DNA from: Eubacterium sp.
GTDB taxonomy: Bacteria > Bacillota > Clostridia > Lachnospirales > Lachnospiraceae
Assembly (NCBI GenBank): GCA_024698965.1
Contig: JAILQM010000101.1
Location: 1-49,830, forward strand
Reading direction: 5' to 3'
DNA: 49,830 nt
Below are positions 24,654 to 33,016 of this stretch, piece by piece. Under the pieces are notes generated by a model. It had not been told where the DNA came from and made no database searches. It saw only the letters and a list, made by a program, of their open reading frames with translations. The first letter of the stretch is position 1, and each line of letters opens with the position of its first letter. Made by a program: the position numbers and the translations under genes.

Positions 24654-25448
24654 ATGGATATAGCTTCGTTAATCGGATTAGTGCTTGGTGCTGCGATGAT
24701 TGTCCTCGGTATTTTCTGGGGAGACGGTATAGCGGCATTTCCGCAATTTATTGATGTCAGTTCTGTTATCATTACTTTGGGCGGATCGCTTTCGGGCGTT
24801 ATCGGTTCAAACACAATGGAAGACTTCGTTAACGGACTTAAAGGTTTTACGCTTATTCTTAAGCTTGAAACAAGTTCGGCGACAGACACAATAAACAATA
24901 TAATAAATTTGTCGAATGTGGCTCGTAAGGAAGGATTGCTCGCTTTGGAAGAAGCGGCCAACGGTATTGAGGATCAGTTCCTTAAAAAGGGAATTATGCT
25001 CGTTGTAGACGGCACGGATCCTGAGCTTGTGCGCGGTATTTTGGAGACTGATCTTGTTTGCATTGAAACAAGACATAAACAGGTAGTATCCGTGTGGGAG
25101 AAATGGGGAGAACTTGGTCCTGCCTGGGGTATGATCGGTACCCTTATAGGACTTGTAAAGATGCTTGGTTCTTTGGAAGATGTTTCGACTGTAGGACCGT
25201 CAATGGCGGTTGCTCTTCTTACCACTTTCTACGGTTCGTTTATTGCCAACTATATATGTAACCCGGTTGCAGCTAAGCTTAAAGTTAAAAACAGCATAGA
25301 AATTACAAATAAAGAGGTTACTGTCGAGGGACTCCTTTCAATACAGGCCGGAGAAAACCCTCGTGTAATAGAAGAAAAACTGAAATCATTCCTTTCTCCG
25401 AAGGCTAGAGGAGCTATGGGTTCTGACGATGAGGGCGGAGGTGAGTAA
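24654..25448 (+). CDS. motA: Flagellar motor stator protein MotA
   Basis: 264 residues. Four membrane segments are visible: residues 4-22, about 30-48, and two late ones around 150-200 (PAWGMIGTLIGLVKML and GPSMAVALLTTFYGS). The large cytoplasmic loop between segments 2 and 3 contacts the rotor. MotA with MotB forms the ion-conducting stator. Start ATG with AAAGGGGA upstream. It is the first gene of the motility operon and is two bases from motB. Confidence 0.96.
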   Translation: MDIASLIGLVLGAAMIVLGIFWGDGIAAFPQFIDVSSVIITLGGSLSGVIGSNTMEDFVNGLKGFTLILKLETSSATDTINNIINLSNVARKEGLLALEEAANGIEDQFLKKGIMLVVDGTDPELVRGILETDLVCIETRHKQVVSVWEKWGELGPAWGMIGTLIGLVKMLGSLEDVSTVGPSMAVALLTTFYGSFIANYICNPVAAKLKVKNSIEITNKEVTVEGLLSIQAGENPRVIEEKLKSFLSPKARGAMGSDDEGGGE

Positions 25449-25450
25449 AT

Positions 25451-26311
25451 TTGGCTAAAAAACAGAAACAAGAAGATGCACCTGCGGGCTCTCCGGCATG
25501 GATGGCGACCTTCAGTGATTTGATGAACTTGCTTTTGTGCTTCTTCGTTCTTTTGTTTGCGATGTCTTCAGTAGACGCGGCCAAGTTTGAACTCGTCGTT
25601 GCTTCGCTACAAAGTACCTTCAGCGTGCTTTCCGGTGGTACCGATACACTCGGTGACGGTGATCTGGTCGGAAAAGGCGTCAGCATGATGACGGAGTATG
25701 ATGTTTATTTGAATAAGCTGAACAATTCAACAGCGAGTCCGGGATCGGAAGCGGATGCCGAAGGAGAACATTCGGGATCTGAAGCACAGGATTCCGACAG
25801 CAGTTCAGCCAGCGGTGATATTGCCGAAGAATACGAAGAGATGTCACTTGCGGAGACCGAGGCTATGGCGGCTGAGGTTGAGGCTAAGGCCGAATATCTC
25901 GGTATTCAGGATTTGATCGATGTGTCATACACGTCTGATTATGTAAAGATAGAAATTAACGGTTCTTTGCTTTTTGATTCGGGATCGGCGGATGTTAAAA
26001 AAGATGCTTACGAGCTTCTTTCGAAGATATGCCAGATTCTGGAAATGTACGAAGAACATATTATAGAAATTGAAGGACATACGGACAATGTTCCGATATC
26101 CAATGATAAATTTGCCAACAACAAAGTGCTTTCTGCGTTCAGAGCGCTTTCTGTGGCCGATTACGTGCTTGAAAATACGGATATAGATCCGTACTACATC
26201 AAGTATTCCGGCAGAGGAGAATACGATCCGGTGGCGGACAATTCCACCGAAGCCGGCAGAGCAAGAAACAGACGAGTTGAAATACATTTATACAACTCGC
26301 TCAATTCTTAA
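25451..26311 (+). CDS. motB: Flagellar motor stator protein MotB
   Basis: 286 residues. One membrane segment near the N-terminus contains the ion-carrying Asp (D23, in TFSDLMNLLLCFF). A long acidic Ser/Glu/Ala-rich linker (about residues 95-155) is followed by an OmpA-type peptidoglycan-binding domain with EGHTDNVPIS and AGRARNRRVEI. TTG at 25451 is the start, with GGAGGTGAG spanning the end of motA, so translation is coupled. Whether it conducts H+ or Na+ is not clear from the sequence. Confidence 0.96.
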   Translation: MAKKQKQEDAPAGSPAWMATFSDLMNLLLCFFVLLFAMSSVDAAKFELVVASLQSTFSVLSGGTDTLGDGDLVGKGVSMMTEYDVYLNKLNNSTASPGSEADAEGEHSGSEAQDSDSSSASGDIAEEYEEMSLAETEAMAAEVEAKAEYLGIQDLIDVSYTSDYVKIEINGSLLFDSGSADVKKDAYELLSKICQILEMYEEHIIEIEGHTDNVPISNDKFANNKVLSAFRALSVADYVLENTDIDPYYIKYSGRGEYDPVADNSTEAGRARNRRVEIHLYNSLNS

Positions 26312-26343
26312 TAAGTTTATGTTTTATACACTGAGGGAAGACT

Positions 26344-26874
26344 ATGAAAAAGAATTTACTTCAAATTATTACATTGGCTCTTTTACTTGTTAACCTGGTA
26401 CTTAGCGTACTTATTGTATTTACGCTTGTTCCGGAGAATCAAAAGGTTAATCAGCTCATCACGGATATTTCTGCTGCAATAGAGCTTGACCTTACGGACG
26501 ATGTGGCCGGAGACTACAGTTCGACTATGACGGTTGATATGGAAAATCTTGTGGTATATACAATTGCCGATGATTTTACAATTAACCTTAAAGCCGGAGA
26601 AGACGGTTCGACATCTCACGTTGCCGTACTTACAATAGGTATAGATATGGATTCTTCGAATTCGGATTATGAGAAGTATGGTACGGATGAAGCGCTTGCC
26701 GCAAAAGAAACAATTATTAGAAGTAAACTTAACGAAACTATCGGCGGTTTCAGTTATGAAGAATTTTTAGCTGACGAGTCTGCTGTAAAAGAAGCTTGTA
26801 CATCTGCTCTGCAGAGTTTGTTTAATTCAAACTTTATTGTCGGAGTTGAGTTCAGCAGCAAGGTTTTGCAGTAG
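26344..26874 (+). CDS. fliL: Flagellar basal-body-associated protein FliL
   Basis: 176 residues. A single N-terminal membrane segment (residues 5-27) precedes an extracytoplasmic domain with VVYTIADDFTINLK and ETIIRSKLNETIGG, the FliL pattern. FliL forms a ring around the stator and supports torque under load. A GAGGGAAG site precedes the ATG. The place between motB and fliM is the usual one in Clostridia. Confidence 0.88.
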   Translation: MKKNLLQIITLALLLVNLVLSVLIVFTLVPENQKVNQLITDISAAIELDLTDDVAGDYSSTMTVDMENLVVYTIADDFTINLKAGEDGSTSHVAVLTIGIDMDSSNSDYEKYGTDEALAAKETIIRSKLNETIGGFSYEEFLADESAVKEACTSALQSLFNSNFIVGVEFSSKVLQ

Positions 26875-26916
26875 TATGAAATACAGAATATTTTATGAGA
26901 AGGGGGTGACGGTAGC

Positions 26917-27894
26917 TTGAGCGAAGTATTGTCTCAAAATGAGATAGACAATCTGTTGGCAGCTCTGTCAAGTGGAGAACTTGATGTTGAAGAAATGGCA
27001 GACGGTCCTGAGAAGCAGGTCAAAAACTACGACTTTGCAAGACCGGCCAAGTTTTCAAAAGAACATTTGCGTACGCTTGAGATTATTTTCGAGCATTACG
27101 GAAGACTTGTCTCTACTAACTTACCGGCATACCTTAGAAAGAACATTCAGGTAGAGGTAATGAACTCGGAAGCGGTTACTTATTCAGAGTTTTCGAATGC
27201 GTTATCAAACCCTGTAATGCTTGGGATTGTTGATTTTCAGCCCCTAAAGGGCAATATAATAATGGAACTGGCTTCTAACCTTGTATTTGCGATGGTTGAC
27301 CGAATGCTCGGAGGTCCGGGAGAACCTCTTGAACATGAAAGAGATTTTTCGGAGATTGAACTTCTTATAGTTGAAAGAATTATGAATGTGTGTGTTAACC
27401 TTCTCCGGGAACCTTGGGAAAACGTGGTGGAAATATCACCGAGACTTGAAAGAATAGAAACCAATTCCCAGTTTGCGCAGATTATCTCTCCAAGTGAAAT
27501 GATAGCGATTGTAACGCTTAATATTAAGATAGGAGATGTAGAAGGACTTATGAATATTTGTCTTCCTTATCTTACACTTGAAGATGTAATGGATAAAATC
27601 AATACCAAGTATTGGTTCTCGGCTAACCAGAATGAAGAGGGATATAACAATTCCGAACAGATTGAAATGCTTATCGAAAAAGCGCCGATGCCTATTACAG
27701 CTATACTCGGTACAAGTAATATTTCGGTAGGAGATTTTATAAATCTTCAGGTTGGAGATATTATAAGAATCAATACAAAAGTTGAAGATGAACTCGATGT
27801 ATATGTCGGCAACATTAAGAAATTTAAAGCTCTGCCGGGTGCATCCGGTGATGATTATGCCGTAAGAGTTACATCAATAATAAGAGAGAAATAA
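26917..27894 (+). CDS. fliM: Flagellar motor switch protein FliM
   Basis: 325 residues. The N-terminal CheY-P-binding motif LSQNEIDNLL is at residues 5-14. A CheC-like middle domain with MVDRMLGGPGEP and a C-terminal SpoA/FliN-like domain (LGTSNISVGDFINLQVGDII) follow. FliM joins the C ring and sets rotation direction. The TTG start at 26917 is supported by AAGGGGGTGA seven bases upstream. It is followed by fliY with a 13-22 base gap. Confidence 0.96.
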   Translation: MSEVLSQNEIDNLLAALSSGELDVEEMADGPEKQVKNYDFARPAKFSKEHLRTLEIIFEHYGRLVSTNLPAYLRKNIQVEVMNSEAVTYSEFSNALSNPVMLGIVDFQPLKGNIIMELASNLVFAMVDRMLGGPGEPLEHERDFSEIELLIVERIMNVCVNLLREPWENVVEISPRLERIETNSQFAQIISPSEMIAIVTLNIKIGDVEGLMNICLPYLTLEDVMDKINTKYWFSANQNEEGYNNSEQIEMLIEKAPMPITAILGTSNISVGDFINLQVGDIIRINTKVEDELDVYVGNIKKFKALPGASGDDYAVRVTSIIREK

Positions 27895-27916
27895 AGAAAG
27901 GGGGATATTGAATTTC

Positions 27917-29104
27917 ATGGATGGAATGCTTTCTCAAAATGAAATAAACGCATTGCTTAATGACATGGATGACGATGCCGAAGGTCAAAGACTCAGTGAT
28001 GTCGAAAGAGACGCCGTAGGCGAGATTGCCAACATAAGCATGGGCACTGCAGCTACAACGCTTTTTTCTCTCGTAAATCAAAGAGTAGAAATTTCAACTC
28101 CGGTAGTGACACCGGCGACTTGGGATGATATAGTAGATAATTATGAGAGACCGAGTGTATTTATTCGAATAGCATATACCGTAGGTCTTGATGGAAGCAA
28201 TATTCTTGTACTTAAAGAACACGATGTTAAGATTATTACCGACCTTATGATGGGTGGTGACGGAACGAACACAGAAGGAGAACTGAGTGAACTTCATCTT
28301 AGTGCGATTTCCGAAGCGATGAATCAGATGATGGGCTCAGCGGCCACTTCACTTTCGTCAATGCTTGACAAAACCATCGATATAAGCCCGCCTAAAGCGG
28401 ATTTGGTCGATTTTAACGCTTCATATGACGAAGCCAATATCGATTCGTTTTTGGCAGGAGAATTTGTTAAGATTTCCTTTAAACTGGAAATCGGAGATCT
28501 CATAGACAGTGAGATTATGCAGTTGTATCCGTATTCGTTCGCTCGGGAAATGTACCAGGCTTATTGTAAGTCGATGGGACTTCCGGCAGACGGACAGGAA
28601 GCAGAAGCAGCACCGGAACCTGCAGCCGAGGCACCGGCACCTGCAGCACCTGCAGCAGCGGCACCGCCACCACAGGCAGCTCAGGCACCGCCACCACAGG
28701 CAGCACCTCAGATGGGAATGCCGATGGGACAGCCAATGGGTCAACCGATGGGAATGCCGATGGGACAGCCGATGTATTACGATCCGAATATGATGGCAGC
28801 CCAGCAGGTAAATGTACAACCGGCGCAGTTTCAGCCGCTTATGGGGGATTTTAATCCGATACAGCAGCAGGAAAATATCGATTTGATTATGGATGTGCCT
28901 CTGGATGTGACTGTAGAGTTGGGAAGAACTACAAAGTCTATTCAGGAAATACTGGAGTTTAACCCCGGAACAATTATTGAGCTTGAAAAAATAGCGGGAG
29001 AGCCGATAGATGTTCTGGTAAACGGTAAATATGTTGCTAAGGGAGAAGTTGTTGTTATCGAAGAAAGCTTTGGCGTACGTATTACTGAGATTATAAAAGA
29101 TTAA
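27917..29104 (+). CDS. fliY: Flagellar switch protein and CheY-P phosphatase FliY (FliN domain)
   Basis: 395 residues from ATG 27917; a TTG at 27908 would add three, and neither start is ideally spaced from GGGGG at 27900-27904. An N-terminal FliM-like CheY-binding peptide (LSQNEINALL) precedes a CheC-type phosphatase domain with both active centres (DAVGEIANISMG and SAISEAMNQMMG). A linker of about 90 residues, rich in Ala, Pro, Gln and then repeated MGMPMGQP, joins it to the C-terminal FliN domain (VPLDVTVELGRTTKSIQEIL). FliY is the Firmicute FliN that also dephosphorylates CheY. Confidence 0.95.
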   Translation: MDGMLSQNEINALLNDMDDDAEGQRLSDVERDAVGEIANISMGTAATTLFSLVNQRVEISTPVVTPATWDDIVDNYERPSVFIRIAYTVGLDGSNILVLKEHDVKIITDLMMGGDGTNTEGELSELHLSAISEAMNQMMGSAATSLSSMLDKTIDISPPKADLVDFNASYDEANIDSFLAGEFVKISFKLEIGDLIDSEIMQLYPYSFAREMYQAYCKSMGLPADGQEAEAAPEPAAEAPAPAAPAAAAPPPQAAQAPPPQAAPQMGMPMGQPMGQPMGMPMGQPMYYDPNMMAAQQVNVQPAQFQPLMGDFNPIQQQENIDLIMDVPLDVTVELGRTTKSIQEILEFNPGTIIELEKIAGEPIDVLVNGKYVAKGEVVVIEESFGVRITEIIKD

Positions 29105-29134
29105 ATAATCATAAATGACAAGGAGAAGAAAGAT

Positions 29135-29497
29135 ATGGCAAAGAATATTTTAATTTGTGATGATGCGGCGTTCATGAGAATGATGATTAAGGACATCCTT
29201 ACAAAGAATGGTTACAATGTAGTAGGCGAGGCTGAGAACGGTCTTAAGGCTGTTGAAAAGTATGCCGAGACATCTCCTGATCTTGTACTCATGGATATTA
29301 CCATGCCTGAGATGGATGGTATTCAGGCTCTTAAGAAAATCAGAGAGTCAGACGCTAATGCTGTTGTAATTATGTGCTCTGCCATGGGACAGCAGGCAAT
29401 GGTTATTGAGGCTATTCAGTCGGGAGCCAAAGACTTTATTGTTAAACCGTTCCAGGCTGACAGAGTTATTGAAGCTGTTAAAAAAGTATTGGGATAA
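29135..29497 (+). CDS. cheY: Chemotaxis response regulator CheY
   Basis: 120 residues, a single receiver domain: acidic pair D9/D10, phospho-acceptor D54 (LVLMDITMPEMDG), switch Ser in MCSAMGQQ and Lys in IVKPFQ. Phosphorylated by CheA, it binds FliM and FliY at the switch. AAGGAG precedes the ATG. Its TAA stop overlaps the ATG of fliO (TAATG), so the two are translationally coupled. Confidence 0.95.
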   Translation: MAKNILICDDAAFMRMMIKDILTKNGYNVVGEAENGLKAVEKYAETSPDLVLMDITMPEMDGIQALKKIRESDANAVVIMCSAMGQQAMVIEAIQSGAKDFIVKPFQADRVIEAVKKVLG

Positions 29498-29898
29498 TGA
29501 TAATTTTAGGTTCGGGTTCGAATTTTTTGCAGTTTATAATTGTCTTGCTGATATTTATATTCGTATTGGCGCTTACTTATTTTGTCACAAAGTGGCTTGC
29601 GGGTTATCAGCAGGGCAATGTTACCAATAAAAATATCAGAACCATTGAGACATACAGAATTACCCAGAACAAGTTTATTCAGATTGTTCAGATAGGGAAA
29701 AAGTATGTAGCTATTAGTGTGTGTAAAGATACTGTTGCTTTTATCACAGAACTTGACGAAGAAGACATTTTATTCCTTCCGAGCGCCGAAGAGGGAGCTT
29801 TATACGGGGGTGCGGTTGATTTTGCCGAAGTGTTTGCAAAAGTCAAGGATAAAGCAAAAGAATTAAAGGAAAAGACAGGTAAAACAAAGGATGAGTAG
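29497..29898 (+). CDS. fliO: Flagellar biosynthesis protein FliO
   Basis: 133 residues. One N-terminal membrane segment (residues 9-33, IIVLLIFIFVLALTYFVTKW) is followed by a cytoplasmic domain with NIRTIETYRITQNKFIQIVQ and KYVAISVCKDTVAFITEL, the FliO/FliZ-like pattern. FliO helps assemble the FliP-Q-R export gate. It overlaps cheY by one base and fliP by eight, as expected for an accessory of the gate genes that follow. Confidence 0.88.
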   Translation: MIILGSGSNFLQFIIVLLIFIFVLALTYFVTKWLAGYQQGNVTNKNIRTIETYRITQNKFIQIVQIGKKYVAISVCKDTVAFITELDEEDILFLPSAEEGALYGGAVDFAEVFAKVKDKAKELKEKTGKTKDE

Positions 29899-30739
29899 TA
29901 GGAAGAAAATTTGTTTAACCGTGTCTCTGATAATCAGTGTTTTATTATTTAGTCTTGTACTTGTTACGGCTTACTCTCAAAGAGTTTACGCTACGACAAC
30001 GGATGGTACTTATACCGATCTGACTGATGATGACGGGCTTATCTCGTCAACAGATGATGACGAAAATGCTGCCGGAAACGGATTCAGTATTACCTATAAT
30101 AACGGGGAGGGAAATCTTTCCGGTGCACTTCAGATTTTGATTGTGCTTACGGTAATCTCACTTGCACCGTCAATACTTATAATGCTCACCTCGTTTACGA
30201 GGATCATAATTGTACTTCATTTTGTCAGACAGGCAATTGGTACACAGACTGCCCCACCCAATCAGGTATTGATTGGGCTTGCTTTGTTTTTAACACTTTT
30301 TATTATGAGCCCGGTTTTTGCCGAGATAAACGAAGTTGCTCTTCAGCCGCTTGATGCCGGAGAAATAACGGAAGAGGAAGCCTTAGAAGAGGGGCTTGTA
30401 CCTTTAAGAGAGTTTATGTACGGACAGACTCAGACAAAGGATTTAAATCTTTTTCTTGAGATCTCGGGATATGAAGAAGCAGAAGAAGCAGATGATGTAC
30501 CGTTTAACGTTATCGTACCTGCGTTTATCTTAAGTGAGCTCAGAACGGCATTTATCATAGGATTTTTGATTTATATACCGTTCATTATTATTGATATGGT
30601 TGTTGCATCGGTGCTTATGTCAATGGGTATGATGATGCTTCCGCCTACGACAATCTCTATGCCGTTTAAGATACTTTTATTCATTCTTGCGGACGGCTGG
30701 GATCTTGTGATTGGCAATCTTGTCAAAACATTCTACTGA
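29891..30739 (+). CDS. fliP: Flagellar type III export gate protein FliP
   Basis: 282 residues. A cleavable-looking signal (KKICLTVSLIISVLLFSLVLV, ending near YSQRVYA) is followed by an unusually acidic, Asp/Thr/Gly-rich stretch to about residue 70. The FliP core then shows LTSFTRIIIVLHFVRQAIGTQTAPPNQVL, FIMSP, ELRTAFIIGFLIYIPFIIIDMV and SMGMMMLPP, all diagnostic. FliP forms the core of the export pore with FliQ and FliR. The ATG lies inside the end of fliO. Confidence 0.96.
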   Translation: MSSRKKICLTVSLIISVLLFSLVLVTAYSQRVYATTTDGTYTDLTDDDGLISSTDDDENAAGNGFSITYNNGEGNLSGALQILIVLTVISLAPSILIMLTSFTRIIIVLHFVRQAIGTQTAPPNQVLIGLALFLTLFIMSPVFAEINEVALQPLDAGEITEEEALEEGLVPLREFMYGQTQTKDLNLFLEISGYEEAEEADDVPFNVIVPAFILSELRTAFIIGFLIYIPFIIIDMVVASVLMSMGMMMLPPTTISMPFKILLFILADGWDLVIGNLVKTFY

Positions 30740-30776
30740 TGAAGCGGTAATGCTTCGGAAAGGGGGACAAAGCTGA

Positions 30777-31049
30777 ATGATTACTGCCGAACAGGTCATT
30801 GATTTAACCAGAGAATCCATATATTTGATTATTATTTGCGGAGCGCCATGCCTTTTGGTGTCGCTTGTTGTGGGTCTTATAGTGAGTATATTTCAGACCG
30901 TAACCTCGATTCAGGAACAGACGCTTACATTTGTTCCTAAGATTTTGAGTGTATTTGTATGTATAATGATTTTCGGAGGCTGGATTATGAACAACATAAC
31001 CACCTTTATGACCGAGATTTGCAATAATTTCAGTACATACTTAGGATAA
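30777..31049 (+). CDS. fliQ: Flagellar export gate protein FliQ
   Basis: 90 residues with two membrane helices (about residues 15-40 and 52-75) and the family pattern GAPCLLVSLVVGLIVSIFQTVTSIQEQTLTF. FliQ wraps the FliP/FliR core of the export gate. AAGGGGG precedes the ATG; fliR follows after four bases. Confidence 0.95.
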   Translation: MITAEQVIDLTRESIYLIIICGAPCLLVSLVVGLIVSIFQTVTSIQEQTLTFVPKILSVFVCIMIFGGWIMNNITTFMTEICNNFSTYLG

Positions 31050-31053
31050 TGCC

Positions 31054-31833
31054 ATGGTTAGCTATTCTTTTACACTCGAGACATTTGAATATTTTTTGCT
31101 GATACTTGTAAGAATGACAAGCTTTGTAATGGTAGCGCCGTTTTTTAATCTTGACGCTTTCCCAAACAGGGTAAAAATCGGATTTTCGGCGATTACTTCA
31201 ATCCTTTTGTTTTATACGCTTCCCGCAGCATCACTTGATTATGACAGTGTATACGGGTATGCGATAATTATTATTAAAGAGGCAATGACGGGCCTTTTGA
31301 TAGGCTTTGCCGCCAATATATGCAATTACATAGTGCTGTTTTCGGGAAGACTTATAGATATGGAAGTCGGTCTTTCAATGGCGACGGTAATGGATCCGAC
31401 TACAAGGGAACAATCATCTCTTACGGGTACATTCTATAATAATATGATTATGATGATGCTTGTAGTATCGGATATGCACCTTTTTATTTTCAGGTCGTTT
31501 GTGGACTGCTTTGAGGTGATACCGATATCACAGGCAATATTTGACTATGAACACCTTTATGAATCTATGCTTACGTTTATAACGGATTATATGGTAATAG
31601 GATTCAGGATAATTCTGCCGGTATTTGTAAGCATTATGCTTCTTAACGTTATACTTGCGATAATGGCGAAGGTGGCCCCGCAGATGAACATGTTTGCGGT
31701 TGGAATGCAGCTTAAGATTATAGTCGGTTTCATGGTTTTGTACGTTGTATCGGACCTTTTGACTTATGTTTCAAGCTATGTGTTTGAAGAGATTAAGAAA
31801 ATGATGGTTCTTTTTGTCGAGGGAATGTATTAG
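31054..31833 (+). CDS. fliR: Flagellar export gate protein FliR
   Basis: 259 residues, about six membrane segments. FliR signatures include MTSFVMVAPFFN, VKIGFSAITSILL, KEAMTGLLIGFAANI and the VMDPTTREQSSLTGTFYN segment. FliR is the single-copy plug subunit of the export gate. The ribosome site is weak (AGGATAAT) and lies over the fliQ stop, consistent with coupling. Confidence 0.95.
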   Translation: MVSYSFTLETFEYFLLILVRMTSFVMVAPFFNLDAFPNRVKIGFSAITSILLFYTLPAASLDYDSVYGYAIIIIKEAMTGLLIGFAANICNYIVLFSGRLIDMEVGLSMATVMDPTTREQSSLTGTFYNNMIMMMLVVSDMHLFIFRSFVDCFEVIPISQAIFDYEHLYESMLTFITDYMVIGFRIILPVFVSIMLLNVILAIMAKVAPQMNMFAVGMQLKIIVGFMVLYVVSDLLTYVSSYVFEEIKKMMVLFVEGMY

Positions 31834-31845
31834 ACGGAGAATTTT

Positions 31846-32985
31846 ATGGGAGAAAGTTTGGATATATACAATCTCATAATGCCGATGAACCTGCAGTTCT
31901 TTGCGGACGATGCAGGTGATAAGACCGAAGAACCTACCGGTAAAAAGCTCGACGATGCCAGAAACAAAGGTCAGGTAGCCAAAAGTAAAGAGTTTACAAA
32001 TGCAGTAGAGCTTATAGCGCTTTTCGTTATGCTTAAGGTTATGATAGGTTCGCTGGGGACAAATCTTTTGGAAAACTTCGAATCGTACTACGGACTTATA
32101 CCTGACATTGTACATGACAGCGGACAGGGAATGTCTGTTGTAACCTTTAATTATCTCATAAGAAACGGGATAACGAGACTTATTGTTATATGCATTCCGA
32201 TTTTTATTATAGGCTGCGCAGTAACAATTGCGATTAATATATACCAGGTAAAATGGAAGGTTACGACAGAACCTCTTCAACCGAAGTTTTCAAAGCTCAA
32301 TCCCATATCGGGATTTAAAAGAATATTTTCGATGCAGTCTGTAATGGAACTTTTGATGTCTGTCGGAAAGATTCTTATTATAGCGATTGTGGCATATACC
32401 GAGGTTAAAAATAAGTCTGAGCTGCTTTTTGCACTTTATGACATACCTTTATTTACAGCGATTGTCACATTAGGTACAATTGCTATAAACATGGGACTTA
32501 AAATTTCTGTGGTTCTTCTTATTTTGGGAATCATAGATTATATTTACCAGAAGTTTAAGTTCCACAAAGACATGATGATGACCAAACAGGAAGTCAAGGA
32601 TGAGTATAAGAACGCTGAAGGAAGCCCGGATGTTAAGAGCAAACAGCGTCAGAGGATGAGAGAAGCATCCAGAAGGCGTATGATGCAGGATGTTCCGAAG
32701 GCGGATGTCATTATTACAAACCCGACTCATATTGCGGTTGCGTTAAAATATACTCCGGGTCAGGATCAGGCTCCTGTGCTTTTGGCAAAGGGAGAAGATT
32801 ATCTCGCACAGAAGATAAAAGAGATTGCGAGAGAAAATGATATTGAAATAGTTGAAAACAAACCTCTTGCGAGGATGATATATATGAACGTGGAAATAGG
32901 CGAAATGATTCCGCCCGAGCTTTACCAGGCTGTTGCGGATGTCCTTGTTTACGTTAATAAATTTAAGAACAAAATCGGCAGATAA
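31846..32985 (+). CDS. flhB: Flagellar export switch protein FlhB
   Basis: 379 residues. Four membrane helices in the first 235 residues are followed by the cytoplasmic FlhB_C domain with the self-cleavage motif NPTH at residues 292-295 (TNPTHIAVALKY). The N-terminal EEPTGKKLDDARNKGQVAKSKE is typical. Cleavage at NPTH switches export from rod/hook substrates to late filament substrates. ACGGAGA precedes the ATG. Confidence 0.96.
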   Translation: MGESLDIYNLIMPMNLQFFADDAGDKTEEPTGKKLDDARNKGQVAKSKEFTNAVELIALFVMLKVMIGSLGTNLLENFESYYGLIPDIVHDSGQGMSVVTFNYLIRNGITRLIVICIPIFIIGCAVTIAINIYQVKWKVTTEPLQPKFSKLNPISGFKRIFSMQSVMELLMSVGKILIIAIVAYTEVKNKSELLFALYDIPLFTAIVTLGTIAINMGLKISVVLLILGIIDYIYQKFKFHKDMMMTKQEVKDEYKNAEGSPDVKSKQRQRMREASRRRMMQDVPKADVIITNPTHIAVALKYTPGQDQAPVLLAKGEDYLAQKIKEIARENDIEIVENKPLARMIYMNVEIGEMIPPELYQAVADVLVYVNKFKNKIGR

Positions 32986-33016
32986 AGCCATGGTTTAAGG
33001 AAAGGAAGGTGAGAGA

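Noticed and set aside
28421..28819. Cys/His/Arg-rich 132-residue frame antisense to fliY
   Set aside because: Its unusual composition is the mirror of the Ala/Pro/Gln/Met repeat in FliY. No ribosome site or promoter supports it.
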